A stretch of DNA of 64,000 nucleotides from Brassica napus (taxonomy: Eukaryota; Streptophyta; Magnoliopsida; Brassicales; Brassicaceae), in contig NC_063439.1 in the NCBI RefSeq assembly GCF_020379485.1, positions 10,580,466 through 10,644,465 on the forward strand, written 5' to 3'. Of this stretch, positions 45,342 to 59,220 are shown in pieces. The position numbers and the translations under genes are program-made. Every line of letters starts with the position of its first letter. Position 1 is the stretch's first letter. The notes under the pieces are model-generated. The model made no database searches. It was not told where the DNA came from and was given only the letters and a program-made list of their open reading frames with translations.

Positions 45342-47316
45342 ATGGAACCTGTCCTTGTCGCGAAGGCCGTAACCGCCACGTCAGAAGACGACGGATTTTC
45401 GTTAATCACCGATAAAGTTTCATATAATCTAACGGCGTCAGACGTTACTATCGTTACCTCAGGCAACCGTCGGATTCCGGCTCATTCCGGTATTCTGGTA
45501 TAAGTTTGGTTCTTTTTCTTAAAATGGTTCGGTTTTAAATATTTCCGGTTTGGTTCGGTTTTAACTTATGGATAGGATAATGCAGGCTTCGGCTTCACCA
45601 GTACTAATGAACATCATGAAGAAAACGGTGAAACGTTACCAACGCTATGGAGCTAAGAGAGCCATCAAGATTCTTGGCGTTCCATGCGATGCCGTTTCAG
45701 TCTTCATCAGATTCCTATACTCTTCTAGGTTGGTTAACTGCAAAATCAAACATATATTTTCTTATCTGATGGTAGAATATAAACGTTTTATACACAAGTG
45801 GAAATAATCAACGGCTGATTAATTTTAAAAATAATTAAATCTCAAACCGTGAATCTTTCTTTAAACACCTGGTCAATGACTAAAAGTACTTTCTTGTATC
45901 TTTGTTTTTCTTCACGCGTAGTTTGACGGAGGATGAGTTGGAGAAATATGGGATCCATCTTTTAGCGTTGTCTCACGTGTACATGGTGGCGAATCTGAAG
46001 CAACGCTGCTCAAGAGGCGTCGTTGATGGTTTAACTGCGGAGAACGTTGTCGACGTTCTCCAGCTAGCTCGGCTCTGTGATGCTCCAGATGTTTGTCTTA
46101 AATCTATGCGTCTTATACAGTCGCAGTTTAAGACTGTTGAACAGACCGAAGGATGGAAGTTTCTCCAGGAACACGATCCTGTTCTTGAGCTCGATATCCT
46201 CCAGTTCATCGACGATTCCGAATCGGTAACTATTTCATCTTTTCTTTAGTTGTTTTAAAATACATAATATGTGTTTTTTGTTACTACCAAAAGGAATAAA
46301 AACATAATGAAACTTATAAAAATATAGCAAATATGTATTTTAAATATATAATTATTATTTTAATTAAAATTTTGAGAAAAATATTGGTTTATTCGGTCTG
46401 GTGTGTTGCATTTTTGTGATTTGTGTGTTGGATGATGATTTAATGCAGAGGAAGAAAAGAAGACGTAGGCATAAAAAGGAGCAGAATCTGTACATGCAAC
46501 TAAGCGAGGCAATGGAGTGTATAGAGCATATATGCACCCAAGGTTGTACATTGGTCGGTCCAACAAACATTGTAGGCGTTAACAAGTCAACGACTGTTCC
46601 GTTTGGGGGGAAGTCAAAGCCTTGTAAGGCGGTTTCCACGTGTTACGGCCTCCAGCTTTCGATACGTCATTTTGCGGTATGCAAGAAAAGGAGTAACGAG
46701 AATGGTTGTCTTCGTTGCAAGCGGATGCTTCAACTCCTAAGACTCCATTCTTCTATATGTGATCAGCCAGAATCTTGTCGCGTCCCTCTTTGCAGGTATG
46801 TCTCCTAACGTTTTCTTTTATCGGTTGAAAAAAGTTTTGCGTTAATTTGAAATTAATTACTTTTCTTAGAAAGAAAATTATCTTTTGAAATTAATTATTC
46901 TTCATATATTAAAAATCAACACTGATTTGATAGTATACAAAAAAGTTTCACTTTTTGAAAGAGACACATCTGGTTTGGCTTTACGTTGACACTAGTTCGT
47001 TGTCACCCACCTTTAGAAACTTTGCAAATTGCTGTGAGAATTGATGGTGAACCTTTGTGTTGATATTTGCAGATATTTAGAATTTCATGTGTCTTAGTCA
47101 ACTTTTTTATTTTTATTTTTTTGGAGCAGGCAATTTAAGAAAAGGGTAGAACAAGACAAAAGGATGGGTGAAGACACCAAGTGGAAGCTTTTGGTGAGGA
47201 GGGTGGTGTCTGCAAAAGCTATGTCTTCATTGTGTCAGTCGTCAAAGAAGAACAAATGTGATGGAGAAGCAAGAGGATTAGTCAGGAACAGAACAGGAAT
47301 GAGTTGGGGTTTGTAG
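45342..47316 (+). CDS. BT2: BTB and TAZ domain scaffold protein
   Basis: Five exons, 45342-45497, 45586-45728, 45922-46225, 46449-46795 and 47130-47316, all GT-AG, give about 378 aa. Residues about 30-130 form the BTB/POZ domain (SDVTIVTSGNRRIPAHSGIL, ASASPVLMNIM, VSVFIRFLYSSSLTEDE). A basic nuclear-type stretch RKKRRRRHKKEQ (about 202-213) precedes the TAZ zinc finger with its Cys/His pattern (HICTQGC, HFAVCKK, GCLRCKRM, CDQPESCRVPLC). The C-terminus has the calmodulin-binding type sequence KWKLLVRRVVSAKAM. BT proteins act in the nucleus and cytosol as CUL3 substrate adaptors. Arabidopsis BT2 links nutrient, sugar and hormone signals and telomerase regulation. The sequence follows AT3G48360 more closely than BT1, BT3, BT4 or BT5, with a somewhat longer C-terminus. 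All domains are intact. Confidence 0.92.
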
Positions 47317-47754
47317 ATAATTATGAAGATTAGTTCGTCCTTAAAGTCGTATTTGTTCATTTGTTTCTTTTTGTATGGTTGAAGTCTCAAGGGTATACAT
47401 TCATGTATCATTTGATCGGTGTAGATAGAGGGTTTAGTTTGTAGACGAGTAAGCCCTTTTAAATTGGCAGTGTGTAGGCCACATTTGTTTGTTTATTTTA
47501 CCTCAAATATCAGCATGTAATAATAGACGGTTAAATAAATGTTGTCTGACTTAAAGAGGTGTTTTCATAGCTCATGTGGGTTACAAGAGATGAATTTAAG
47601 GTAATGACCATGGTTATTGACAAGTTTACATAGAAACTTGGATTGAAAATTAGAGTGAAAGTAAGTAAACCAACTGACCAAGTGCGGCTGGTTAGAACAA
47701 GTTCTTTTGTCACACAAGACCAAAATTTAAGTTCAGTGTTACACTAAGTGAGTG

Positions 47755-48237
47755 ACTGGTGTAACTGTAGCGGTTGCAGGAGTTTGCGGATGCAGATGGT
47801 AGCAGTTTAAGCGATTTTAAGAGATATGTACAATACATCGGTTAGAAATTGGTGCGTTTACGAGATATTTATGACTGATTAACCACCAAATACAACAACG
47901 GTTAAATAATAAATTAACAACATTTATATTTTATATAATTATAAAAATATTAAACATCATAATATTATAATAAATTGAAACATTTTATTTTTATAATTAT
48001 TTTTTTTTAATTTTATTTTTAAAATTATAGAAAATATAGAAAACATATTATAAATTTTATTTTCAATTTAAAATTTTTATTTTTATTTTTGTATTTATAT
48101 TGTTTTAAAAAAATTACAAATTTTTGAATTTAAGCGGTTTAGAACGGGTTGAGTGATTATTGCAAAACGTTAACAACCGCTACCAACCGCAAAAGCTGAG
48201 TTGGCGGGTGGTAGCGTGGAAACCAGTCATGCCCGAA
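47755..48237. repeat. hAT-like dispersed repeat, copy 1 (GACTGGT ends)
   Basis: Left GTGACTGGTGTAACTGTAGC and right GGAAACCAGTCATGCCCG share an inverted GACTGGT/ACCAGTC core. Interior GCGGTTGCAGGAGTTTGCGG and ACCACCAAATACAACAACGG recur in the copy at 54950-55556. No coding sequence. Confidence 0.55.
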
Positions 48238-48667
48238 CAATTTATGTTTCATGGAGCCACTATAAAGATAATTAAAGGTTGGTTCAGATTTAAAGAAAAA
48301 TATCTAAATATGTGACAAAATAATAACATTAAATCTATCATAAACAAAATAATAATGAAAAGTTAAAAGAAGATGGCGATAGAAAATGATAGAAAGATAA
48401 TTCTCAGACGGAAAAACTCAAAGAAATTCGAATATGACATTTATCATTATGTGAATGGTCTTTGTTTACATTTTAGTTAAATTATTATTCAAAACTAATA
48501 AAAATGAATGAGATATTTTTGTTATAATATCTGTTTTTGTTTGGTATGCATGTTAAGAATTGTATAATCAATAATCACCATGATAACCAATTTCTGGTTT
48601 GCCTTTTGCTTACTTCAAGGACATGTCTTCATATAAAAAAATACTTGTTTTTTTTTGTGTAGAGGGG

Positions 48668-49750
48668 CTCTCCACATGGAAATTGAAAAGTGAAGGTGGA
48701 AAGGGAGGATGATTGTTGCCCAAGAGAAGAAGGCGGAGTGGGACTTAGGAAACTAAAGGAGGTCGTTGAGGTAGCATCACTGAAATTAATATGGCGATTC
48801 CTTACCAAGTCTGGTTTCTTGTGGGTAAACTGGGTTCAGAAGTATTTAGTTGATGGTCCATGGAATTGGAGAAAACTATTAAAGTATCGGCCTATTGCTC
48901 AAACTTTTATCCAGTCTGAGATTCGAGATGGTTAGGCAATGAGATTCTAGCTGCATAATTTGCTTCCTTTAGGCAGGCTCGTTGGCATAACCATGCAAAG
49001 AGGCATGTTGAAGCTTGGCACTAGATGGTTTCCTCATGTATGTGATGTTGCAGTTAGATTTGAATGGCGGCTCCATAACACGCAAAATCGTATACTGAAG
49101 GGAACGATTGACAAAATTAGAACCTTTTCAATCTCTCTAGATCAAGGGATAAAGATGGGATGTTGTGGAACAGTGGAAGCATGGTCAAGGGGACTATCAA
49201 CCTATATTTTCCTCTAGCAACACTAGGAACGAAACTAGAATATCGGAAAGAGCCTAAGACTGGAGTAAGTTTCTTTGGTTCTCCCAAGGCGTTGCCTAGG
49301 TTTGCTCTCATAATTTGGTTGGTAACTAGAGATCGTATAACAACAAGAGAGCGTATGAAAAACTGGGTTGTGGATTAGGTCGTGTTTATTTTATGGAGAG
49401 TCGCTTGAATTGTGGAACCATCTTTATTTTGCATGTCCATACACCTACGCATTGTGGCTTGAATTTTCTGGGAATTCTGTTCGGTGAGGATCCCGATTAA
49501 GACTGGGACTACACATTGGAGATGTTCACAAACCGCACATATGATCGGCTAACTTAATTTTATCTTCTTGTTATTAGTATTTCAAGTTTCTATTTATGTC
49601 ATATTGATATAGAGAAAAAAAAGCAGGTACAATCAACTTTTCAAATGTCTAACACAACTTGGGCGTTGAGATTGATGAGGTAGTGGGTAATCAAATTGCA
49701 TCAACTCGGTATTTCGAGAAGCTTAAACTCCACGTCTTGCTTCAGAAATA
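48668..49750 (+). pseudogene. LINE C-terminal remnant (RT thumb / zf-RVT)
   Basis: In-frame start reads PREEGGVGLRKLKEVVEVAS then LKLIWRFLTKSGFLWVNWV, the conserved block just after the reverse transcriptase of plant LINEs. It decays through several stops and shifts, then resumes with GSPKALPRFALIIWLVTRDR. Near 49680 it ends with EIDEVVGNQIASTRYFEKLK, the usual C-terminal motif. Broken and inactive. Confidence 0.75.
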
Positions 49751-50301
49751 GTATAGTTCAAGAAGAACCAACACGGATTGATTATTTATTTCCTTTAAAT
49801 GATTACAAGTTAATAATGCTTTGTAATATCTTTCTGATAATTAAATAAAAAACGAATTTCTATGGTTAAAGATGTTCTAACCGATGTCAAGCGGCCGATT
49901 CTGTAGGTTATTTTTGCTATTAAACCTACTGTCTGAGTTCAGATCTATAGATTATGTAGAAAAGCACTTAGCAAACATGCGTACTTATTTTGATGGTTCA
50001 AATCAGATACGCTCCAGACCAAACGAGGTTGGATTAAGGTTCGCTTATGTAGCCCATTGGTCAATATGGCAAGTAACAAGGACATGAAAATCGACACAAT
50101 GTACATCATAATAATGAAGTAAGAAAGAAAGTGTCAACATGGCATTTTAAAGGAAAAGAAAACCCATGGAATAAGATATAAAACACATGCAATAACAAAC
50201 TCAAAAGTAGGATATTCAACATATTATTCATATTATATATCTTCCACAATATAAGAATTCTTGACGTCCCATCTTTTAATGAATCATGTGACTCACAATC
50301 T
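49751..50301. other. Intergenic, CEP3 3' flank
   Basis: AT-rich. The short frame at 49884-50087 has no recognisable content. It includes the probable 3' UTR of the minus-strand protease gene. Confidence 0.4.
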
Positions 50302-52300
<1,999 letters not shown>

Positions 52301-52555
52301 TTTTTTATTCTTGTATTTTTTTTGTTATGTTTGTCTCTTGTGATAGAGATATGCTTTGATGAAATGATTAGAACACATATATCTATTTTTATTTGGAATA
52401 TTTAATCGTTGAATTATTATTATTTTTATTTAAATATACATGTAATTGCTGGTGACTTTCTATTTATATACAGTAGTTTTATTTATTTCAATTAATTAGG
52501 AATGTTAGTCTGAATCTAACAGAATTGTTTCGAAATAGAAAATATTCCTTCTATC
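52301..52555. other. CEP3 upstream region
   Basis: Short promoter region on the minus strand with an ATAGATATATG TATA-like motif (complement of about 52375-52387) roughly 80 bp before the start. No other feature is seen. Confidence 0.35.
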
Positions 52556-52740
52556 TCGATTGCAGCGTAAGCTCACTCCAAGAAATACGGCATATGTCTT
52601 TTTAGGCTATAATCTAACAACTCATAAAATCATATTTTCAAAACATGTGTATGATAAAACACATTCTGATTTCAAAACCGTGTCCGTATGGATCCATCTT
52701 TTTTCCCTTCAGGTTCAGATTCAATGTCTGACAACCTCTT
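52556..52740 (+). pseudogene. Possible Ty1/copia pol fragment
   Basis: Plus strand encodes KLTPRNTAYVFLGYNLTTHK followed by a SKHVYDKTHSDF-like stretch. This resembles the segment between integrase and reverse transcriptase of copia elements (usually KL.PR...CVFLGY... and SRHV.FDE). It is only about 60 codons, with no LTRs found. Confidence 0.4.
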
Positions 52741-53223
52741 GACTCGATTAAAAGGACGTGTTAGAATTAATATTAATCAAATATATCTTCTTGATATAGA
52801 ATATCACTTGTGATCTTATACGATCTCTAATATAACCTATTTATATATTGAAATCTATTGAATATCCTGGCTCCACATAATTGGTTCAGACTAGTCATGT
52901 GGTACTATTGGTTTTATATTTCTGGCGATGCTAAACGAATCCTGATGGTTTCACCTTATTAAACTTTTTATCTTTAAATTAATCACCACTAGAACACAAG
53001 TTCTGGTTAAAGGGCATATAAGTGGAATCCAACTTATAAACACCCATGGTTAGAAAGCATAATTATATATAGTCTTATGATAATATTCAATCCACCGATA
53101 TTAGTTTTTTGTGTGGTTGAGTTGGTTTGTATACCAATTAAAAATTTTTACATTTTAGGAAGATAAAAAAGTATAGTATTCATATTTTATTCAAATAAAA
53201 TTATAATAGTAATAATCAAAGGT

Positions 53224-53312
53224 ATGATGGCTTGGTGGTAGAACAAGAAGGTTTCTTTTCTGTGTTCCAGATTCAAATCTCCTTTAATACAAAATGTTAT
53301 TTTTTTTTTTGT
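53224..53312 (+). repeat. tRNA-derived SINE-like sequence
   Basis: TGGCTTGGTGGTAGAACA fits a pol III A box and CCAGATTCAAATCTC a B box about 30 nt later, followed by a long T-run. No complete cloverleaf with acceptor stem is present, so a SINE head is more likely than a tRNA gene. Confidence 0.42.
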
Positions 53313-53668
53313 TGTAACAACAAAATGTTATTCTTAAACTGCCTTTTCAAAGACTCATTCCATATACAAAAAAAAAATATGAAACAGAGGAATTGGTGAA
53401 GCTTTTCTCATCGTCTCAAATTCTCAATATTTATTATTGATACATGTATATGTGATATGCAAGTGAGAATAAATGACTAACTGAGAATGCTGGCCGGTGA
53501 TCAAACATCGTGCGTGGGACGACAATACCATGAATGGGTAACATTGGTAAGTATAACGTTCACAAAACACGTGAAAAGCAACGAACATCAAAGTCTAACT
53601 AATTTGACAATTTTTAAATTAGGTAGAATAGAATAGCTGTGAGGCAAAAAAAAAAAATTTGTCAGAAA

Positions 53669-54365
53669 TAGGGGTGGGCACTTTACCCGATATCCGAAGT
53701 GGCATCCGAACCCGATCCGAAAAAACCGAACCGAAATCCGAACCGAAGTAGCAAAATATCCGAACGGGTATTGAATAAGGAGAGATTGGATACCCGAACC
53801 CGAACGGATAATACCCGAACCCGAATGGATATCCGAAGATAACCGAACATATGTATAATTAACCTTATGTTTCTAGTTTATATCTCTCATTTTATATAAA
53901 ATATTTATATTGATACTACACATAATTTAAGTTCATATGATATACATACAATTCCGGAAAAAATGATTTGCTACTCACTTAAAATGCATGTCAAGTTTTT
54001 TATTTCAAAAATTAACAAAAAGTTATATCCAAAATTAAAAAAAAAATAACTAAATTAGTGCCTTTTTAGTTTTAAAATGTTATGTCCAAATCTATTAACC
54101 ATTCAATCTATTAAAAATAAAAAATTAGTTAACTAAAAGTTATATTTTTAAATACAATAAACTTGAGAAATGAAAATTTTAATATTTTTTTTCAAAATCT
54201 AAATATCCGAACCCGATCCGAAATAACCAAATCCGAACTAAAAATACCCAAACCCGACCCGAAGTACAGAAATACCCAAACGGGTTCTAGACCTCTATAC
54301 CGAAATACCCGAAAATCCGAAATACCCGACCCGAACCCGAACGGGTACCCGAACGCCCACCCCTA
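53669..54365. mobile_element. hAT-type non-autonomous element with exact 8-bp target duplication
   Basis: Ends TAGGGGTGGGC and GCCCACCCCTA are perfect 11-bp inverted repeats. GTCAGAAA flanks both sides exactly (53661-53668 and 54366-54373). The outer parts are arrays of CCGAACCCGATCC and CCGAAATACCC; the middle is AT-rich. No transposase. The intact duplication shows the borders are real. Confidence 0.9.
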
Positions 54366-54949
54366 GTCAGAAACACGATAGACACGTCTGACGTCCCTTC
54401 CCATTTCTCGCGAATTTAAATGCTGAAGAGTACTATATGGGTTTGGACTTTGGACCTCCTTGCTTAAGTTTTTCATACAAATCAAAAACATTAAATTTAT
54501 TTTTTTACTTCTAGGTAAAACATATTTTTATTTGATTCTGTTAACTAATAAACTATAGGAATAAAATTTTAAAAACTATCAAATAAATGCATTGATAATA
54601 TAAAATGACATTTAAAATATTTTTTTTATTCTATACGATAACTAATATGAAACGAATGAAATATAGTATTATTCAGTGATAACTTTTTATATTCAAGGTA
54701 ATGCAAAAGCGAAGAAAAGCGCGAGCTGGCCTGGCGTAACTCCACTTCTCTGTGCAAAATTATTCATGTAGATGACGCTATATATTTTTTCAGCGGATTC
54801 AAAATCAGAAAGTCACCAGTTACAAAAAAAAAAAAAAAATCAGAAAGTCATTATGAAATAATCTTCACTAATGCTTTTTTTTTCTTTTACATTTCTACCA
54901 AGTTTTCGCTAACTAGAGTTTGATATAGTGCATCGAATCCAAATAACGC

Positions 54950-55556
54950 ATGTAAAGGTCTGACTGGTGTAACCGCGGTTGCGGTTGTGGTTGCAGACGT
55001 TTGCGGATGCAGCCATGCTGGTGTTTACAGTTTTAAGCAGTTTTAAAAGATTTAATCGACTGGTACTGCGGTTAGAAATTGGTGTGTTTGCGTGATACTT
55101 ATGACTGGTTAACCACCAAATACAACAGCGGTTAAATAATAAATTAATAATATTTATATTTATATTATTATAAAAATTTAAATATCATAATTTTATACTA
55201 AATATAAAAGTTATCTTTATAAAGTTATATTTTAAAATTTTTAAAATATCTTTATAGAAAATATTTTTTATTTTTTATTTTAAAATTTTAAAATATAACT
55301 TTATAAATATAATAGATATATTTTAGTATTTTTATTATTTCAATTTAAAAAATTTAATTTATTTTTATTTTTGTATTTATATTGTTTTTTAAAAAAAGTT
55401 TACCCTCTCGCAACCGCAAACGGTAGCTGGAACCAGCTTTTTGAATTTAAAGAAGTTTAGAGCGGTTTAAAACGGTTTAAAACGGTTTGAGTGATTGTTT
55501 CAAAGTGTCAACAACCGTTACCAACTGCAGAAAACCAGTCATGCTCTAAGTTACTG
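54950..55556. repeat. hAT-like dispersed repeat, copy 2 (GACTGGT ends)
   Basis: Left TCTGACTGGTGTAACCGC and right AACCAGTCATGCTCTA are inverse-complementary over the GACTGGT core. Same order of blocks as the 47755-48237 copy: GTTTGCGGATGCAG, CGGTTAGAAATTGGTG and ACCACCAAATACAAC. No credible gene. Confidence 0.6.
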
Positions 55557-55644
55557 TACATTAATTTATTTAGTCATGGAAACTCTTTATGTATAGAACG
55601 TATGAGTTTCTTTTTTTTAAACACTGAATGCATTATCATATATG

Positions 55645-56614
55645 TAGACATGTCAAATAGGGGGGTTGGAAGGGTTGGAAGGGTTGGGCGGGTTTGGGTG
55701 TGTCCGAATGGGCTTCATTTTTTGCTGGACATTTTTGGTCGAAGTCCAAATAGAACCATGTCCAAATGAGACCATGACCAAATAAGACCATGATTTGTTA
55801 GGCTATCCATGGACGGCCCATACGCCCACTTAATGTAAACAACATAATTTTAGCTTTAAATATTTAAAGATTCTGAAGTTTTCAATTTTAAAGATGCCAT
55901 ATACTTAAACTTTATGTTTTAAACTTCATGTTTCAAAGTTATAAAAAACACAAGATAAGTTCAACAGATTTGTGATTTCGTCTGACTTGCAGAAACAGAA
56001 ACAATCGTCAGACTCGCCACTAGCTTCGTTATGAACACAAATCACCGTTCCATTTAACACATAACCCATTACACAATATTAGTAGATGATACAAATCAGT
56101 AGTTAATAGTGAAAATCCATAACACAAATCACGAAATCAAACTTTAAGAGATGATGAAATCATAAGTTGGTGAAGAAGACCGAAAGAGAATCGAAGAAGA
56201 ACGAAGACGAGGAAGAAGAATCAAACACGAAGAGGAAGAATCGAAGATGAGGACTCGAAGAGGAAGAATCGAAGACGAGGACTCGAAGAGGAAGAATCGA
56301 AGACGAGGACTTGAAGAGGAAGAATCGAAGACGAGGACTCGAAGAGGAAGAATCAAACACGAAGAAAAATCGCAAGAGTGAGACGGGAAGAAAAAATGTG
56401 ATTTATGTTTTTCCCCAATTCCCAAACTCTAGACATTTAAGTTTATTGGGCTGCCCATTGTCCAAGTGGTTAAGCCCAATGTTGCCCATGAATATAATTG
56501 GGTTTACCCATCTGGACAAATTTTAATTATGGTTTAATCTGGGTCTATCCATTTTGGACCATATCGATTTGGACACGGGCCACCCATTTATAGCCCGCCC
56601 ATTTGACATCTCTA
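55645..56614. mobile_element. hAT-type non-autonomous element containing a minisatellite
   Basis: Ends TAGACATGTCAAATAGGGGG and CGCCCATTTGACATCTCTA are inverted repeats with few mismatches. The flanks CATATATG (55637-55644) and CATATAAG (56615-56622) match at 7 of 8 bases, consistent with a decayed 8-bp duplication. No transposase is present. Confidence 0.8.
56200..56365. repeat. 28-bp minisatellite
   Basis: Units beginning GAGGAAGAATCGAAGACGAG repeat with a 28-bp period (at 56232, 56260, 56288 and on). Because 28 is not a multiple of three, several frames stay open on both strands; these are not genes. Confidence 0.85.
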
Positions 56615-56699
56615 CATATAAGATACATATGGATTTAGCGCTATGGTTTTGAACTGGAGTTTTATAAATATTACTAGACCACTTGTATTTGAGATCAGT

Positions 56700-57510
56700 C
56701 TTTTTTTTTAACGAAATGCCATTCTCTTACTCAAACTTGAGGTGGTCTAGACAACCAGACCGGAATAGAACAACCAACAAAGTGAAGCTCTCTATGGAAA
56801 GATTTTGTCGTCCTAGCTAAAGAGTAAGAAATTTGATTTCGTGCTCGTGGAATGTGAGTAATCTTGAAATCCGAGAAACATATCTGCAAAGTCTCTATCC
56901 TCTACAGTTCTGTTTTAAAACTTGGCCAATCATGCAGCTCCTTAAGCATGACGATGAAGTCCTTGCAGCATGTTCTAAAGCTCTGATATGTCGAATATTG
57001 CATCATGCTCTCAATCGCTCATCTCAATGCTTCTACTTCTGAGTGCAGAGGAGACTCTCTCCGAGTATAATTCTGTGTCCCCATGAGTTGAACCTTCCCC
57101 AAGTTATCCAACCACGCCCATCCACACCCAATGAACTGTGATGTAGATGTCCGTGACCCGTCTATCATGCAGATATTACTCAAGCTTAAGACTTGAAGTT
57201 CATCACTACTATGGTCTTCTGGAGTTGGTTGCCCCATATGATTTGCATTGAACAAGGCCTAACACTCACTCTCTGCATAGCGAACTAGCTCCAAAGTATC
57301 TCTGTCTATTCTCATAAAAAGTTTATCATTTCTGGTCTTCCAAATGTACAAGATTATCCAAGGATAAGGATATCTATCTAATTATGGTTTATCAATGTTG
57401 TTTTTTCTCCATAAGAGATAATCCATGTTAGCATAGATACTCGAGACATGAAATGTATCCGAACTCGTTGGCGTTGAAGATAAGGCCCAAACTTGTAGCG
57501 CTGGTGGAGA
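56700..57510 (-). pseudogene. LINE RNase H-like domain (RVT_3) remnant
   Basis: Minus strand gives YLLWRKNNIDKP, a stop, then WIILYIWKTRNDKLFMRIDR, ELVRYAESEC, a stop, and the RNase H core CMIDGSRTSTSQFIGCGWAW with SPLHSEVEALRWAIESM further on. The Asp, Glu and downstream pattern are typical of the RNase H fold carried by plant LINEs. It is interrupted by several stops and its own reverse transcriptase is missing. Confidence 0.8.
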
Positions 57511-58034
57511 TCAGTCTTTTTGTTTTATGGGTGTATTTTGCATCTTGTGTATATAGTAAGTATACATGTTAATATTAATCTATTTGACGACACATAAGCT
57601 GCATATACGTGTTAAAATCTTATCAGACATAATAAAACATAAACACATATTATGAGATTTTCCATATATTATACCATTGCCCATATGATAAGTCATCTGA
57701 GAGCTTAGCCGGATATATGTTCAGTTGTGTTTTTCTTTCTTTCATGTTCTTCTTATCCGGTTTGATCTTAGAGATTCTAACGCTTCTCCTTAGCTATGCT
57801 TGGTTTCTTATTCTGAGAAAGAATCAATCTTCGCTTCTCTTTGTTTAAGCAGAGTCTCATTAAAGATAACGAACTGATGTCGTGGATTAAGCAACGGCTA
57901 GATAATATGAATTAGATTGGCCAGAGTTTTTTTCTCTCTGAAACCCAATTCCCTCAAGCTTTTTACTATGTTACAACTCTAACAATTTGATGAAGAATCC
58001 CTTTCAATAAACGGCGACTGAAAAAAGGAAAAGC
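57511..58034. other. Intergenic
   Basis: AT-rich spacer between the LINE and hAT remnants; no features seen. Confidence 0.4.
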
Positions 58035-58900
58035 ATGCAAGCGGTTCAATCATGTCGAAAATGGAGGTTAAGGGCGTTCGGTCCGGTAGTTGTCCAGTTT
58101 TTCTTTGAAGTGTCTAATAGCATTGTCACTGCTATGAGCATTATCAACAGTGATAGTGAAAATCTTCTTGATTCCCCATTCCATCATGCAACTTTTGATT
58201 CGTTCTGCAATTGTCTGTCCTTTATGATCAGGGACAGGTTTGAACTAATGAGTTTTCTTTTTAAACACCAGTTCTCATCGATGAAGTGACGAGTGATTAC
58301 CATATAACTTATACTAGTTGTAGACGCAGTTCACAAATCTGTAGTCAGACACAATCTTTGCTTATTCTTACTGAACAAGCTCTTTAGAATTTCTTCCATG
58401 TACATTTTGATTACATCCCTAGTGATTGTAGAACATGAAGGAATCTCAAATTAAGGGACATAAACCTCACAAAATTGAATAAATCCTAGACGTTCCACAA
58501 ATGCAAATGGTAACTCATCTAAAACAATCATCTTAGCAGTTGTTTTTCGGCAAGCTTTTTGATCAAATCCAATTGACACCAGCTGACCAGATTCACTAGT
58601 TTTAACCAATGTCGTTTGAGTGTCAGAATTATAAGCAGAAGCAGAAGCAGAAGCAGGTTTGTATCCTTTGCATGCATTGTGATGAGTCCATAAAACACTA
58701 GTAGCAGACTTTGATTTATACTTAAAAACAGAGAGGCAATGGTTACATATAACCTTTTATGGATCATTTTTAGATTTTGTAAAATATTTCCAAGCATCAG
58801 AACGAGTCATGTACTATTTCCTTGGTTTTGCCATCGAAGCAATAGTAGCATCGGTAAAAAGTTTTGTTGGTTGTTTCCTCTTTTATCCTGCAGATTGAGT
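58035..58900 (-). pseudogene. hAT transposase remnant (BED zinc finger, RICESLEEPER-like)
   Basis: Minus strand from about 58900 reads RKQPTKLFTDATIASMAKPR, then a BED-type finger (ICNHCLSVFKYKSKSA...WTHHNAC). There follows KACRKTTAKMIVLDELPFAF and VERLGFIQFCEVYVP, CSTITRDVIKMYMEEILKSL, RLCLTTDL with stop for Trp, and IKSCMMEWGIKKIFTITVDN. These are the ordered blocks of plant hAT transposases up to the second catalytic region. At least four stops and two frameshifts; the C-terminal dimerisation domain is absent. Shares superfamily with the non-autonomous elements at 39.8, 53.7 and 55.6 kb, though not shown to be their source. Confidence 0.83.
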
Positions 58901-59220
58901 CTTATTATCCATATAATCTCTCATCTACAATAAGTATAAGAAAAAATTAGTTGATTATGAAATAGAGAAACAAACAGAACAATCAGTGACTTAGTTTTTT
59001 ACAGCTCTTATTGTTCTCCTCTGTTTTTCCAAAGAAATTTCATGTATTACAATTTCTCAAAGCATGCAAAATTAAAAAAGAGAAAATTATTACAAAATAC
59101 CTTCACTCAGTCAATGATTTAATGGAGATAGAAACTAGGAAGCAGAAAGTTAAAAGAAAAAGACTATTCCAAGAGAACAAGAAGTTAAACCTTCGGCTGT
59201 TGTGAGTTATTTTTTATTGA

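Noticed and set aside
53224..53312. Functional tRNA gene
   Set aside because: A and B boxes are present in degenerate form, but acceptor and anticodon stems do not form.
56144..56526. Overlapping Ser-rich and Arg/Glu-rich frames
   Set aside because: Produced by a 28-bp minisatellite inside a hAT-type element; three frames are open by repetition.
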